Shown here: in pieces, positions 11,433 through 22,547 of the stretch | Layout: each line of letters begins with the position of its first letter | Position numbering within the stretch: the first letter of the stretch is position 1 | From: Liolophura sinensis | Lineage: Eukaryota > Mollusca > Polyplacophora > Chitonida > Chitonidae | Assembly (NCBI RefSeq): GCF_032854445.1 | Contig: NW_027018393.1 | Span: 1-31,595 of the forward strand | Length of the DNA: 31,595 nt | Direction: 5' to 3' | Made by a program: the position numbers and the translations under genes | Notes under the pieces: generated by a model | Database searches by the model: none | What the model was told of the DNA's origin: nothing | Seen by the model: only the letters and a program-made list of their open reading frames with translations

Positions 11433-11548
11433 AATTGAACACTGACCCACATCAATAAGGTGCCAAAAGATGCGCAATTGGGTCAGGCATCTCCAGCTGT
11501 TGAAAAATTGCAAATTTCCTTGGTTTCCATGGAGTAAGAGCCGTTGCT

Positions 11549-12098
11549 GGGCACGTGATCTTGACATCAATGATTATTCATTTGTGGCTACAGCCAAAAG
11601 TATTGGTCGGAGAGCAACGTGGTTTGCACCATTCGATTTGTCGACAAAAAATATGTCGGATTAGCCTCTTACCAGCAGCATTGGAACAGTTTTTCCACTT
11701 TTGGATTTTTGCCTGGTATTTTTTCTAATTGAAATCGGCTACATTAACTATGTACAATCGCGACTGGTCATTACTATATTCAACTTTTCATTATAAGTTA
11801 TGTGCCCTTCGGTAGCCCAGACGACGTCAAATCTTTGGGCCAAGCCCATTTAACTCACCCAGCAGTTGTCTTACTTCTAAGTCGAAGACAAACTCAATGT
11901 CTTTATCTACATGTAGAAAAACCACACCATTTGTATATAAAGAAAACACAAGGTACTTGATACAGTCCGCTGTAAAAAGTACAATTGAACACTGGCCCAC
12001 ATCAATAAGGTGCCAAAAGATGCGCAATTGGGCCAGGCATCTCCAGCTGTTGAAAAATTGCAAATTTCCTTGGTTTCCATGGAGTAAGAGCCGTTGCT
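11549..12098 (+). repeat. Satellite monomer 22
   Basis: Has acgtgg, tttgtcgac, atatgtcgg, cagcagttg, a G in the A-tract and actggccc. Copy of monomer 35. Confidence 0.95.
11934..11946 (+). other. TATAT plus A-tract, length-variable, one per monomer
   Basis: After tgtatat come 7 to 11 A residues in different monomers: 8 in most, 7 in 6, 16, 19 and 29, 9 in 4, 7 and 27, 10 in 41 and 11 in 48. Monomers 22, 35 and 47 have a G within the tract. It resembles a TATA box, but no linked gene supports a promoter. Confidence 0.5.
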
Positions 12099-12648
12099 GG
12101 GCACGTGATCTTGACATCAATGATTATTCATTTGTGGCTACAGCCAAAAGTATTGGTCGGAGAGCAACGCGGTTTGCACCATTCGATTTCTCGTCAAAAA
12201 ATACGTCGGATTAGCCTCTTACCAGCAGCATTGGAACAGTTTTTCCACTTTTGGATTTTTGCCTGGTATTTTGTCTAATTGAAATCGGCTACATTAACTA
12301 TGTACAATCGCGACTGGTCATTACTATATTCAACTTTTCATTATAAGTTATGTGCCCTTCGGTAGCCCAGACGACGTCAAATCTTTGGGCCAAGCCCATT
12401 TAACTCACCCAGCAAATGTCTTACTTCTAAGTCTAAGACAAACTCAATGTCTTTATCTACATGTAGAAAAACCAAACCATTTGTATATAAAAAAAACACA
12501 AGGTACATGATAAAGTCTGCTGTAAAAAGTACAATTGAACACTGACCCACATCAATAAGGTGCCAAAAGATGCGCAATTGGGCCAGGCATCTCCAGCTGT
12601 TGAAAAATTGCAAATTTCCTTGGTTTCCATGGAGTAAGAGCCGTTGCT
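12099..12648 (+). repeat. Satellite monomer 23
   Basis: Has acgcgg, G box, gtctaagac, ccaaacc and the variant hairpin. Differs from monomer 36 at one base found. Confidence 0.95.
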
Positions 12649-13198
12649 GGGCACGTGATCTTGACATCAATGATTATTCATTTGTGGCTACAGCCAAAAG
12701 TATTGGTCGGAGAGCAACGCGGTTTGCACCATTCGATTTCTCGTCAAAAAATACGTCGGATTAGCCTCTTACCAGCAGCATTGGAACAGTTTTTCCACTT
12801 TTGGATTTTTGCCTGGTATTTTTTCTAATTGAAATCGGCTACATTAACTATGTACAATCGCGACTGGTCATTACTATATTCAACTTTTCATTATAAGTTA
12901 TGTGCCCTTCGGTAGCCCAGACGACGTCAAATCTTTGGGCCAAGCCCTTTTAACTCACCCAGCAAATGTCTTACTTCTAAGTCGAAGACAAACTCAATGT
13001 CTTTATCTACATGTAGAAAAACCACACCATTTGTATATAAAAAAAACACAAGGTACTTGATACAGTCCGCTGTAAAAAGTACAATTGAACACTGACCCAC
13101 ATCAATAAGGTGCCAAAAGATGCGCAATTGGGCCAGGCATCTCCAGCTGTTGAAAAATTGCAAATTTCCTTGGTTTCCATGGAGTAAGAGCCGTTGCT
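12649..13198 (+). repeat. Satellite monomer 24
   Basis: Has acgcgg, T box, gccctttt and cagcaaatg. Copy of monomer 37. Confidence 0.95.
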
Positions 13199-13748
13199 GG
13201 GCACGTGATCTTGACATCAATGATTATTCATTTGTGGCTACAGCCAAAAGTATTGGTCGGAGAGCAACGTGGTTTGCACCATTCGATTTCTCGTCAAAAA
13301 ATACGTCGGATTAGCCTCTTACCAGCAGCATTGGAACAGTTTTTCCACTTTTGGATTTTTGCCTGGTATTTTGTCTAATTGAAATCGGCTACATTAACTA
13401 TGTACAATCGCGACTGGTCATTACTATATTCAACTTTTCATTATAAGTTATGTGCCCTTCGGTAGCCCAGACGACGTCAAATCTTTGGGCCAAGCCCATT
13501 TAACTCACCCAGCAAATGTCTTACTTCTAAGTCGAAGACAAACTCAATGTCTTTATCTACATGTAGAAAAACCACACCATTTGTATATAAAAAAAACACA
13601 AGGTACTTGATACAGTCCGCTGTAAAAAGTACAATTGAACACTGACCCACATCAATAAGGTGCCAAAAGATGCGCAATTGGGTTAGGCATCTCCAGCTGT
13701 TGAAAAATTGCAAATTTCCTTGGTTTCCATGGAGTAAGAGCCGTTGCT
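13199..13748 (+). repeat. Satellite monomer 25 (anchor 1, unit A)
   Basis: Has acgtgg, G box, cagcaaatg and gggttagg. Same type as 32, 38, 44 and 51. Confidence 0.95.
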
Positions 13749-14298
13749 GGGCACGTGATCTTGACATCAATGATTATTCATTTGTGGCTACAGCCAAAAG
13801 TATTGGTCGGAGAGCAACGTGGTTTGCACCATTCGATTTCTCGTCAAAAAATACGTCGGATTAGCCTCTTACCAGCAGCATTGGAACAGTTTTTCCACTT
13901 TTGGATTTTTGCCTGGTATTTTTTCTAATTGAAATCGGCTACATTAACTATGTACAATCGCGACTGGTCATTACTATATTCAACTTTTCATTATAAGTTA
14001 TGTGCCCTTCGGTAGCCCAGACGACGTCAAATCTTTGGGCCAAGCCCATTTAACTCACCCAGCAAATATCTTACTTCTAAGTCGAAGACAAACTCAATGT
14101 CTTTATCTACATGTAGAAAAACAACACCATTTGTATATAAAAAAAACACAAGGTACTTGATACAGTCCGCTGTAAAAAGTACAATTGAACACTGACCCAC
14201 ATCAATAAGGTGCCAAAAGATGCGCAATTGGGCCAGGCATCCCCAGCTGTTGAAAAATTGCAAATTTCCTTGGTTTCCATGGAGTAAGAGCCGTTGCT
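13749..14298 (+). repeat. Satellite monomer 26 (anchor 2, unit A)
   Basis: Has acgtgg, T box, cagcaaata, caacacc and catccccag. Same type as 33, 39, 45 and 52. Confidence 0.95.
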
Positions 14299-14849
14299 GG
14301 GCACGTGATCTTGACATCAATGATTATTCATTTGTGGTTACAGCCAAAAGTATTGGTCGGAGAGCAACGCGGTTTGCACCATTCGATTTCTCGTCAAAAA
14401 ATACGTCGGATTAGCCTCTTACCAGCAGCATTGGAACAGTTTTTCTACTTTTGGATTTTTGCCTGGTATTTTTTCTAATTGAAATCGGCTACATTAACTA
14501 TGTACAATCGCGACTGGTCATTACTATATTCAACTTTTCATTATAAGTTATATGCCCTTCGGTAGCCCAGACGACGTCAAATCTTTGGGCCAAGCCCATT
14601 TAACTCACCCAGCAGTTGTCTTACTTCTAAGTCGAAGACAAACTCAATGTCTTTATCTACATGTAGAAAAACCACACCATTTGTATATAAAAAAAAACAC
14701 AAGGTACTTGATACAGTCCGCTGTAAAAAGTACAATTGAACACTGACCCACATCAATAAGGTGCCAAAAGATGCGCAATTGGGCCAGGCATCTCCAGCTG
14801 TTGAAAAATTGCAAATTTCCTTGGTTTCCATGGAGTAAGAGCAGTTGCT
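14299..14849 (+). repeat. Satellite monomer 27
   Basis: Has tggttaca and tttctac, but a T box where the other units have the EcoRI box; then ttatatgcc, cagcagttg, a nine-A tract and gagcagttg. Confidence 0.95.
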
Positions 14850-15890
14850 GGGCACGTGATCTTGACATCAATGATTATTCATTTGTGGCTACAGCCAAAA
14901 GTATTGGTCGGAGAGCAACGCGGTTTGCACCATTCGATTTCTCGTCAAAAAATACGTCGGAATAGCCTTTTACCAGCAGAATTGGAACATTTTTTCCACT
15001 TTTGGATTTTTGCCTGGTATTTTTTCTAATTGAAATCGGCTACATTAACTATGTACAATCGCGACTGGTCATTACTATATTCAACTTTTCATTATAAGTT
15101 ATGTGCCCTTCGGTAGCCCAGACGACGTCAAATCTTTGGGCCAAGCCCATTTAACTCACCCAGCAAATGTCTTACTTCTAAGTCTAAGACAAACTCAATG
15201 TCTTTATCTACATGTAGAAAAACCAAACCATTTGTATATAAAAAAAACACAAGGTACATGATAAAGTCTGCTGTAAAAAGTACAATTGAACACTGACCCA
15301 CATCAATAAGGTGCCAAAAGATGCGCAATTGGGCCAGGCATCTCCAGCTGTTGAAAAATTGCAAATTTCCTTGGTTTCCATGGAGTAAGAGCCGTTGCTG
15401 GGCACGTGATCTTGACATCAATGATTATTCATTTGTGGCTACAGCCAAAAGTATTGGTCGGAGAGCAACGCGGTTTGCACCATTCGATTTCTCGTCAAAA
15501 AATACGTCGGATTAGCCTCTTACCAGCAGCATTGGAACAGTTTTTCCACTTTTGGATTTTTCCCTGGTATTTTTTCTAATTGAAATCGGCTACATTAACT
15601 ATGTACAATCGCGACTGGTCATTACTATATTCAACTTTTCATTATAAGTTATGTGCCCTTCGGTAGCCCAGACGACGTCAAATCTTTGGGCCAAGCCCTT
15701 TTAACTCACCCAGCAAATGTCTTACTTCTAAGTCGAAGACAAACTCAATGTCTTTATCTACATGTAGAAAAACCACACCATTTGTATATAAAAAAACACA
15801 AGGTACTTGATACAGTCCGCTGTAAAAAGTACAATTGAACACTGACCCACATCAATAAGGTGCCAAAAGATGCGCAATTGGGCCAGGCAT
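14447..15890 (+). repeat. Segment shared with unit C, copy 1
   Basis: The second half of monomer 27, monomer 28 and much of 29 share ttatatgcc, gagcagttg, cggaatagccttt, cagaattggaacat, gtctaagac, ccaaacc and ttttccctgg with the stretch from about 22147 to 23585. Edges are approximate because the partner lies in the indel-rich part. Confidence 0.8.
14850..15399 (+). repeat. Satellite monomer 28
   Basis: Has cggaatagccttt, cagaattggaacat, gtctaagac, ccaaacc and the variant hairpin. Same type as 42. Confidence 0.95.
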
Positions 15891-15948
15891 CTCCAGCTGT
15901 TGAAAAATTGCAAATTTCCTTGGTTTCCATGGAGTAAGAGCCGTTGCT
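15400..15948 (+). repeat. Satellite monomer 29
   Basis: Has ttttccctgg (shared only with 43), gccctttt and a seven-A tract. Confidence 0.95.
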
Positions 15949-16498
15949 GGGCACGTGATCTTGACATCAATGATTATTCATTTGTGGCTACAGCCAAAAG
16001 TATTGGTCGGAGAGCAACGCGGTTTGCACCATTCGATTTCTCGTCAAAAAATACGTCGGATTAGCCTCTTACCAGCAGCATTGGAACAGTTATTCCACTT
16101 TTGGATTTTTGCCTGGTATTTTTTCTAATTGAAATCGGCTACATTAACTATGTACAATCGCGACTGGTCATTACTATATTCAACTTTTCATTATAAGTTA
16201 TGTGCCCTTCGGTAGCCCAGACGACGTCAAATCTTTGGGCCAAGCCCATTTAACTCACCCAGCAAATGTCTTACTTCTAAGTCGAAGACAATCTCAATGT
16301 CTTTATCTACATGTAGAAAAACCACACCATTTGTATATAAAAAAAACACAAGGTACATGATAAAGTCTGCTGTAAAAAGTACAATTGAACACTGACCCAC
16401 ATCAATAAGGTGCCAAAAGATGCGCAATTGGGCCAGGCATCTCCAGCTGTTGAAAAATTGCAAATTTCCTTGGTTTCCATGGAGTAAGAGCCGTTGCT
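15949..16498 (+). repeat. Satellite monomer 30
   Basis: Copy of monomer 20, with ttattccac, agacaatctc and the variant hairpin. Confidence 0.95.
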
Positions 16499-17048
16499 GG
16501 GCACGTGATCTTGACATCAATGATTATTCATTTGTGGCTACAGCCAAAAGTATTGGTCGGAGAGCAACGCGGTTTGCACCATTCGATTTCTCGTCAAAAA
16601 ATACGTCGGATTAGCCTCTTACCAGCAGCATTGGAACAGTTTTTCCACTTTTGGATTTTTGCCTGGTATTTTTTCTAATTGAAATCGGCTACATTAACTA
16701 TGTACAATCGCGACTGGTCATTACTATATTCAACTTTTCATTATAAGTTATGTGCCCTTCGGTAGCCCAGACGACGTCAAATCTTTGGGCCAAGCCCATT
16801 TAACTCACCCAGCAAATGTCTTACTTCTAAGTCGAAGACAAACTCAATGTCTTTATCTACATGTAGAAAAACCACACCATTTGTATATAAAAAAAACACA
16901 AGGTACTTGATACAGTCCGCTGTAAAAAGTACAATTGAACACTGACCCACATCAATAAGGTGCCAAAAGATGCGCAATTGGGTCAGGCATCTCCAGCTGT
17001 TGAAAAATTGCAAATTTCCTTGGTTTCCATGGAGTAAGAGCCGTTGCT
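16499..17048 (+). repeat. Satellite monomer 31
   Basis: Copy of monomer 21, ending in gggtcagg. Confidence 0.95.
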
Positions 17049-17598
17049 GGGCACGTGATCTTGACATCAATGATTATTCATTTGTGGCTACAGCCAAAAG
17101 TATTGGTCGGAGAGCAACGTGGTTTGCACCATTCGATTTCTCGTCAAAAAATACGTCGGATTAGCCTCTTACCAGCAGCATTGGAACAGTTTTTCCACTT
17201 TTGGATTTTTGCCTGGTATTTTGTCTAATTGAAATCGGCTACATTAACTATGTACAATCGCGACTGGTCATTACTATATTCAACTTTTCATTATAAGTTA
17301 TGTGCCCTTCGGTAGCCCAGACGACGTCAAATCTTTGGGCCAAGCCCATTTAACTCACCCAGCAAATGTCTTACTTCTAAGTCGAAGACAAACTCAATGT
17401 CTTTATCTACATGTAGAAAAACCACACCATTTGTATATAAAAAAAATACAAGGTACTTGATACAGTCCGCTGTAAAAAGTACAATTGAACACTGACCCAC
17501 ATCAATAAGGTGCCAAAAGATGCGCAATTGGGTTAGGCATCTCCAGCTGTTGAAAAATTGCAAATTTCCTTGGTTTCCATGGAGTAAGAGCCGTTGCT
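17049..17598 (+). repeat. Satellite monomer 32 (anchor 1, unit B)
   Basis: As monomer 25 with a private T after the A-tract near 17447. Confidence 0.95.
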
Positions 17599-18148
17599 GG
17601 GCACGTGATCTTGACATCAATGATTATTCATTTGTGGCTACAGCCAAAAGTATTGGTCGGAGAGCAACGTGGTTTGCACCATTCGATTTCTCGTCAAAAA
17701 ATACGTCGGAATAGCCTTTTACCAGCAGCATTGGAACAGTTTTTCCACTTTTGGATTTTTGCCTGGTATTTTTTCTAATTGAAATCGGCTACATTAACTA
17801 TGTACAATCGCGACTGGTCATTACTATATTCAACTTTTCATTATAAGTTATGTGCCCTTCGGTAGCCCAGACGACGTCAAATCTTTGGGCCAAGCCCATT
17901 TAACTCACCCAGCAAATATCTTACTTCTAAGTCGAAGACAAACTCAATGTCTTTATCTACATGTAGAAAAACAACACCATTTGTATATAAAAAAAACACA
18001 AGGTACTTGATACAGTCCGCTGTAAAAAGTACAATTGAACACTGACCCACATCAATAAGGTGCCAAAAGATGCGCAATTGGGCCAGGCATCCCCAGCTGT
18101 TGAAAAATTGCAAAGTTCCTTGGTTTCCATGGAGTAAGAGCCGTTGCT
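17599..18148 (+). repeat. Satellite monomer 33 (anchor 2, unit B)
   Basis: As monomer 26, but with cggaatagccttt (17711 and 17718), otherwise seen in 28 and 42, and a private caaagttcc at 18115. Confidence 0.95.
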
Positions 18149-18698
18149 GGGCACGTGATCTTGACATCAATGATTATTCATTTGTGGTTACAGCCAAAAG
18201 TATTGGTCGGAGAGCAACGCGGTTTGCACCATTCGATTTCTCGTCAAAAAATACGTCGGATTAGCCTCTTACCAGCAGCATTGGAACAGTTTTTCTACTT
18301 TTGGATTTTTGCCTGGTCTTTTTGCTAACTGAATTCGGCTACATTAACTATGTACAATCGCGACTGGTCATTACTATATTCAACTTTTCATTATAAGTTA
18401 TGTGCCCTTCGGTAGCCCAGACGACGTCAAATCTTTGGGCAAAGCCCATTTAACTCACCCAGCAGTTGTCTTACTTCTAAGTCGAAGACAAACTCAATGT
18501 CTTTATCTACATGTAGAAAAACCACACCATTTGTATATAAAAAAAACACAAGGTACTTGATACAGTCCGCTGTAAAAAGTACAATTGAACACTGACCCAC
18601 ATCAATAAGGTGCCAAAAGATGCGCAATTGGGTCAGGCATCTCCAGCTGTTGAAAAATTGCAAATTTCCTTGGTTTCCATGGAGTAAGAGCCGTTGCT
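18149..18698 (+). repeat. Satellite monomer 34 (EcoRI box)
   Basis: Has tggttaca, tttctac, EcoRI box, gggcaaag, cagcagttg and gggtcagg. Same type as 1 and 40. Confidence 0.95.
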
Positions 18699-19248
18699 GG
18701 GCACGTGATCTTGACATCAATGATTATTCATTTGTGGCTACAGCCAAAAGTATTGGTCGGAGAGCAACGTGGTTTGCACCATTCGATTTGTCGACAAAAA
18801 ATATGTCGGATTAGCCTCTTACCAGCAGCATTGGAACAGTTTTTCCACTTTTGGATTTTTGCCTGGTATTTTTTCTAATTGAAATCGGCTACATTAACTA
18901 TGTACAATCGCGACTGGTCATTACTATATTCAACTTTTCATTATAAGTTATGTGCCCTTCGGTAGCCCAGACGACGTCAAATCTTTGGGCCAAGCCCATT
19001 TAACTCACCCAGCAGTTGTCTTACTTCTAAGTCGAAGACAAACTCAATGTCTTTATCTACATGTAGAAAAACCACACCATTTGTATATAAAGAAAACACA
19101 AGGTACTTGATACAGTCCGCTGTAAAAAGTACAATTGAACACTGGCCCACATCAATAAGGTGCCAAAAGATGCGCAATTGGGCCAGGCATCTCCAGCTGT
19201 TGAAAAATTGCAAATTTCCTTGGTTTCCATGGAGTAAGAGCCGTTGCT
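18699..19248 (+). repeat. Satellite monomer 35
   Basis: Copy of monomer 22, with tttgtcgac, actggccc and a G in the A-tract. Confidence 0.95.
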
Positions 19249-19798
19249 GGGCACGTGATCTTGACATCAATGATTATTCATTTGTGGCTACAGCCAAAAG
19301 TATTGGTCGGAGAGCAACGCGGTTTGCACCATTCGATTTCTCGTCAAAAAATACGTCGGATTAGCCTCTTACCAGCAGCATTGGAACAGTTTTTCCACTT
19401 TTGGAGTTTTGCCTGGTATTTTGTCTAATTGAAATCGGCTACATTAACTATGTACAATCGCGACTGGTCATTACTATATTCAACTTTTCATTATAAGTTA
19501 TGTGCCCTTCGGTAGCCCAGACGACGTCAAATCTTTGGGCCAAGCCCATTTAACTCACCCAGCAAATGTCTTACTTCTAAGTCTAAGACAAACTCAATGT
19601 CTTTATCTACATGTAGAAAAACCAAACCATTTGTATATAAAAAAAACACAAGGTACATGATAAAGTCTGCTGTAAAAAGTACAATTGAACACTGACCCAC
19701 ATCAATAAGGTGCCAAAAGATGCGCAATTGGGCCAGGCATCTCCAGCTGTTGAAAAATTGCAAATTTCCTTGGTTTCCATGGAGTAAGAGCCGTTGCT
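19249..19798 (+). repeat. Satellite monomer 36
   Basis: Copy of monomer 23 with a private G at 19406. Confidence 0.95.
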
Positions 19799-20348
19799 GG
19801 GCACGTGATCTTGACATCAATGATTATTCATTTGTGGCTACAGCCAAAAGTATTGGTCGGAGAGCAACGCGGTTTGCACCATTCGATTTCTCGTCAAAAA
19901 ATACGTCGGATTAGCCTCTTACCAGCAGCATTGGAACAGTTTTTCCACTTTTGGATTTTTGCCTGGTATTTTTTCTAATTGAAATCGGCTACATTAACTA
20001 TGTACAATCGCGACTGGTCATTACTATATTCAACTTTTCATTATAAGTTATGTGCCCTTCGGTAGCCCAGACGACGTCAAATCTTTGGGCCAAGCCCTTT
20101 TAACTCACCCAGCAAATGTCTTACTTCTAAGTCGAAGACAAACTCAATGTCTTTATCTACATGTAGAAAAACCACACCATTTGTATATAAAAAAAACACA
20201 AGGTACTTGATACAGTCCGCTGTAAAAAGTACAATTGAACACTGACCCACATCAATAAGGTGCCAAAAGATGCGCAATTGGGCCAGGCATCTCCAGCTGT
20301 TGAAAAATTGCAAATTTCCTTGGTTTCCATGGAGTAAGAGCCGTTGCT
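19799..20348 (+). repeat. Satellite monomer 37
   Basis: Copy of monomer 24, with gccctttt. Confidence 0.95.
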
Positions 20349-20898
20349 GGGCACGTGATCTTGACATCAATGATTATTCATTTGTGGCTACAGCCAAAAG
20401 TATTGGTCGGAGAGCAACGTGGTTTGCACCATTCGATTTCTCGTCAAAAAATACGTCGGATTAGCCTCTTACCAGCAGCATTGGAACAGTTTTTCCACTT
20501 TTGGATTTTTGCCTGGTATTTTGTCTAATTGAAATCGGCTACATTAACTATGTACAATCGCGACTGGTCATTACTATATTCAACTTTTCATTATAAGTTA
20601 TGTGCCCTTCGGTAGCCCAGACGACGTCAAATCTTTGGGCCAAGCCCATTTAACTCACCCAGCAAATGTCTTACTTCTAAGTCGAAGACAAACTCAATGT
20701 CTTTATCTACATGTAGAAAAACCACACCATTTGTATATAAAAAAAACACAAGGTACTTGATACAGTCCGCTGTAAAATGTACAATTGAACACTGACCCAC
20801 ATCAATAAGGTGCCAAAAGATGCGCAATTGGGTTAGGCATCTCCAGCTGTTGAAAAATTGCAAATTTCCTTGGTTTCCATGGAGTAAGAGCCGTTGCT
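20349..20898 (+). repeat. Satellite monomer 38 (anchor 1, unit C)
   Basis: As monomer 25 with a private T at 20778, in the outer 3' arm of the 30-bp dyad. Confidence 0.95.
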
Positions 20899-21448
20899 GG
20901 GCACGTGATCTTGACATCAATGATTATTCATTTGTGGCTACAGCCAAAAGTATTGGTCGGAGAGCAACGTGGTTTGCACCATTCGATTTCTCGTCAAAAA
21001 ATACGTCGGATTAGCCTCTTACCAGCAGCATTGGAACAGTTTTTCCACTTTTGGATTTTTGCCTGGTATTTTTTCTAATTGAAATCGGCTACATTAACTA
21101 TGTACAATCGCGACTGGTCATTACTATATTCAACTTTTCATTATAAGTTATGTGCCCTTCGGTAGCCCAGACGACGTCAAATCTTTGGGCCAAGCCCATT
21201 TAACTCAGCCAGCAAATATCTTACTTCTAAGTCGAAGACAAACTCAATGTCTTTATCTACATGTAGAAAAACAACACCATTTGTATATAAAAAAAACACA
21301 AGGTACTTGATACAGTCCGCTGTAAAAAGTACAATTGAACACTGACCCACATCAATAAGGTGCCAAAAGATGCGCAATTGGGCCAGGCATCCCCAGCTGT
21401 TGAAAAATTGCAAATTTCCTTGGTTTCCATGGAGTAAGAGCCGTTGCT
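20899..21448 (+). repeat. Satellite monomer 39 (anchor 2, unit C)
   Basis: As monomer 26 with a private G at 21208 (actcagcc). Confidence 0.95.
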
Positions 21449-21998
21449 GGGCACGTGATCTTGACATCAATGATTATTCATTTGTGGTTACAGCCAAAAG
21501 TATTGGTCGGAGAGCAACGCGGTTTGCACCATTCGATTTCTCGTCAAAAAATACGTCGGATTAGCCTCTTACCAGCAGCATTGGAACAGTTTTTCTACTT
21601 TTGGATTTTTGCCTGGTCTTTTTGCTAACTGAATTCGGCTACATTAACTATGTACAATCGCGACTGGTCATTACTATATTCAACTTTTCATTATAAGTTA
21701 TGTGCCCTTCGGTAGCCCAGACGACGTCAAATCTTTGGGCAAAGCCCATTTAACTCACCCAGCAGTTGTCTTACTTCTAAGTCGAAGACAAACTCAATGT
21801 CTTTATCTACATGTAGAAAAACCACACCATTTGTATATAAAAAAAACACAAGGTACTTGATACAGTCCGCTGTAAAAAGTACAATTGAACACTGACCCAC
21901 ATCAATAAGGTGCCAAAAGATGCGCAATTGGGTCAGGCATCTCCAGCTGTTGAAAAATTGCAAATTTCCTTGGTTTCCATGGAGTAAGAGCCGTTGCT
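21449..21998 (+). repeat. Satellite monomer 40 (EcoRI box)
   Basis: Same type as 34 and 1. Last monomer before the indel-rich stretch. Confidence 0.95.
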
Positions 21999-22547
21999 GG
22001 GCACGTGATCTTGACATCAATGATTATTCATTTGTGGCTACAGCCAAAAGTATTGGTCGGAGAGCAACGTGGTTTGCACCATTCGATTTGTCGTCAAAAA
22101 TATGTCGATTAGCCTCTTACCAGCAGCATTGGAACAGTTTTTCCACTTTTGGATTTTTGCCTGGTATTTTTTCTAATTGAAATCGGCTACATTAACTATG
22201 TACAATCGCGACTGGTCATTACTATATTCAACTTTTCATTATAAGTTATATGCCCTTCGGTAGCCCAGACGACGTCAAATCTTTGGGCCAAGCCCATTTA
22301 ACTCACCCAGCAGTTGTCTTACTTCTAAGTCGAAGACAAACTCAATGTCTTTATCTACATGTAGAAAAACCACACCATTTGTATATAAAAAAAAAACACA
22401 AGGTACTTGATACAGTCCGCTGTAAAAAAGTACAATTGAACACTGACCCACATCAATAAGGTGCCAAAAGATGCGCAATTGGCCAGGCATCTCCAGCTGT
22501 TGAAAAATTGCAAATTTCTTGGTTTCCATGGAGTAAGAGCAGTTGCT
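21999..22547 (+). repeat. Satellite monomer 41 (junction)
   Basis: The first part matches monomer 2 (tttgtcgtc, five A's). The second half matches monomer 27 (ttatatgcc, gggccaag, gagcagttg). Ten-A tract and several single-base losses. Confidence 0.95.

Larger units (their letters stand above)
10999..11548 (+). repeat. Satellite monomer 21 (reference copy)
   Basis: Has acgcgg, T box, gggccaag, cagcaaatg, ccacacc and gggtcagg, with no private change. No difference seen from monomer 31. A 550-base count starting here-abouts (10981-11530) gives 221 G+C. Confidence 0.95.
10200..11639 (+). repeat. 1.44-kb identical block, copy 1
   Basis: Matches 15700-17139 at offset 5,500 (10 monomers) with no difference seen. 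It includes the rare alleles ttattccac, agacaatctc and the gtacatgataaagtctg haplotype. Edges: gcccat versus gccctt on the left, tttgtcgac versus tttctcgtc on the right. Confidence 0.9.
11317..14467 (+). repeat. 3.15-kb segmental duplication, copy 1
   Basis: Matches 18467-21617 at an exact offset of 7,150 (13 monomers). I found three substitutions by comparing lines: 12256 T versus 19406 G, 13628 A versus 20778 T, and a C versus G at 21208. Left edge: cagcaaatg here but cagcagttg there. Right edge: ggtatt here versus ggtctt there. Confidence 0.9.
13199..17048 (+). repeat. Higher-order unit A, 7 monomers (25-31)
   Basis: It opens with the anchor pair found in all later units: a monomer ending in gggttagg, then one with cagcaaata, caacacc and catccccag, followed by a monomer with tggttaca and tttctac. 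Its last two monomers (30, 31) copy monomers 20 and 21. Length is 3,850 bp. Confidence 0.85.
15700..17139 (+). repeat. 1.44-kb identical block, copy 2
   Basis: Partner of 10200-11639, covering the second half of monomer 29, monomers 30-31 and the start of 32. Confidence 0.9.
17049..20348 (+). repeat. Higher-order unit B, 6 monomers (32-37)
   Basis: The anchor pair (32, 33) is followed by an EcoRI-box monomer (34), then 35-37, which copy monomers 22-24. It is 3,300 bp long, one monomer shorter than unit A. Confidence 0.85.
18467..21617 (+). repeat. 3.15-kb segmental duplication, copy 2
   Basis: Partner of 11317-14467. It spans the end of monomer 34, all of 35-39 and the first part of 40. All three observed differences are substitutions, with no indels. 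Confidence 0.9.

Noticed and set aside
11277-11570. Recurrent 97-codon minus-strand open frame, one per monomer
   Set aside because: Most allele differences in this frame change amino acids (V/L, K/Q, Q/H, G/C, C/F, K/M, F/L, F/I), and A-tracts of 7 or 9 break it. It repeats only because the DNA repeats. No recognisable domain.
11630-11660. CENP-B box near the attcgatttctcgtc stretch
   Set aside because: The core TTCG-N4-A-N2-CGGG is not met on either strand here or at the other TTCG, cttcggtagcc.
11934-11946. TATA box promoter
   Set aside because: TATAT plus A's fits by composition only, varies in length and leads into no conserved coding frame.
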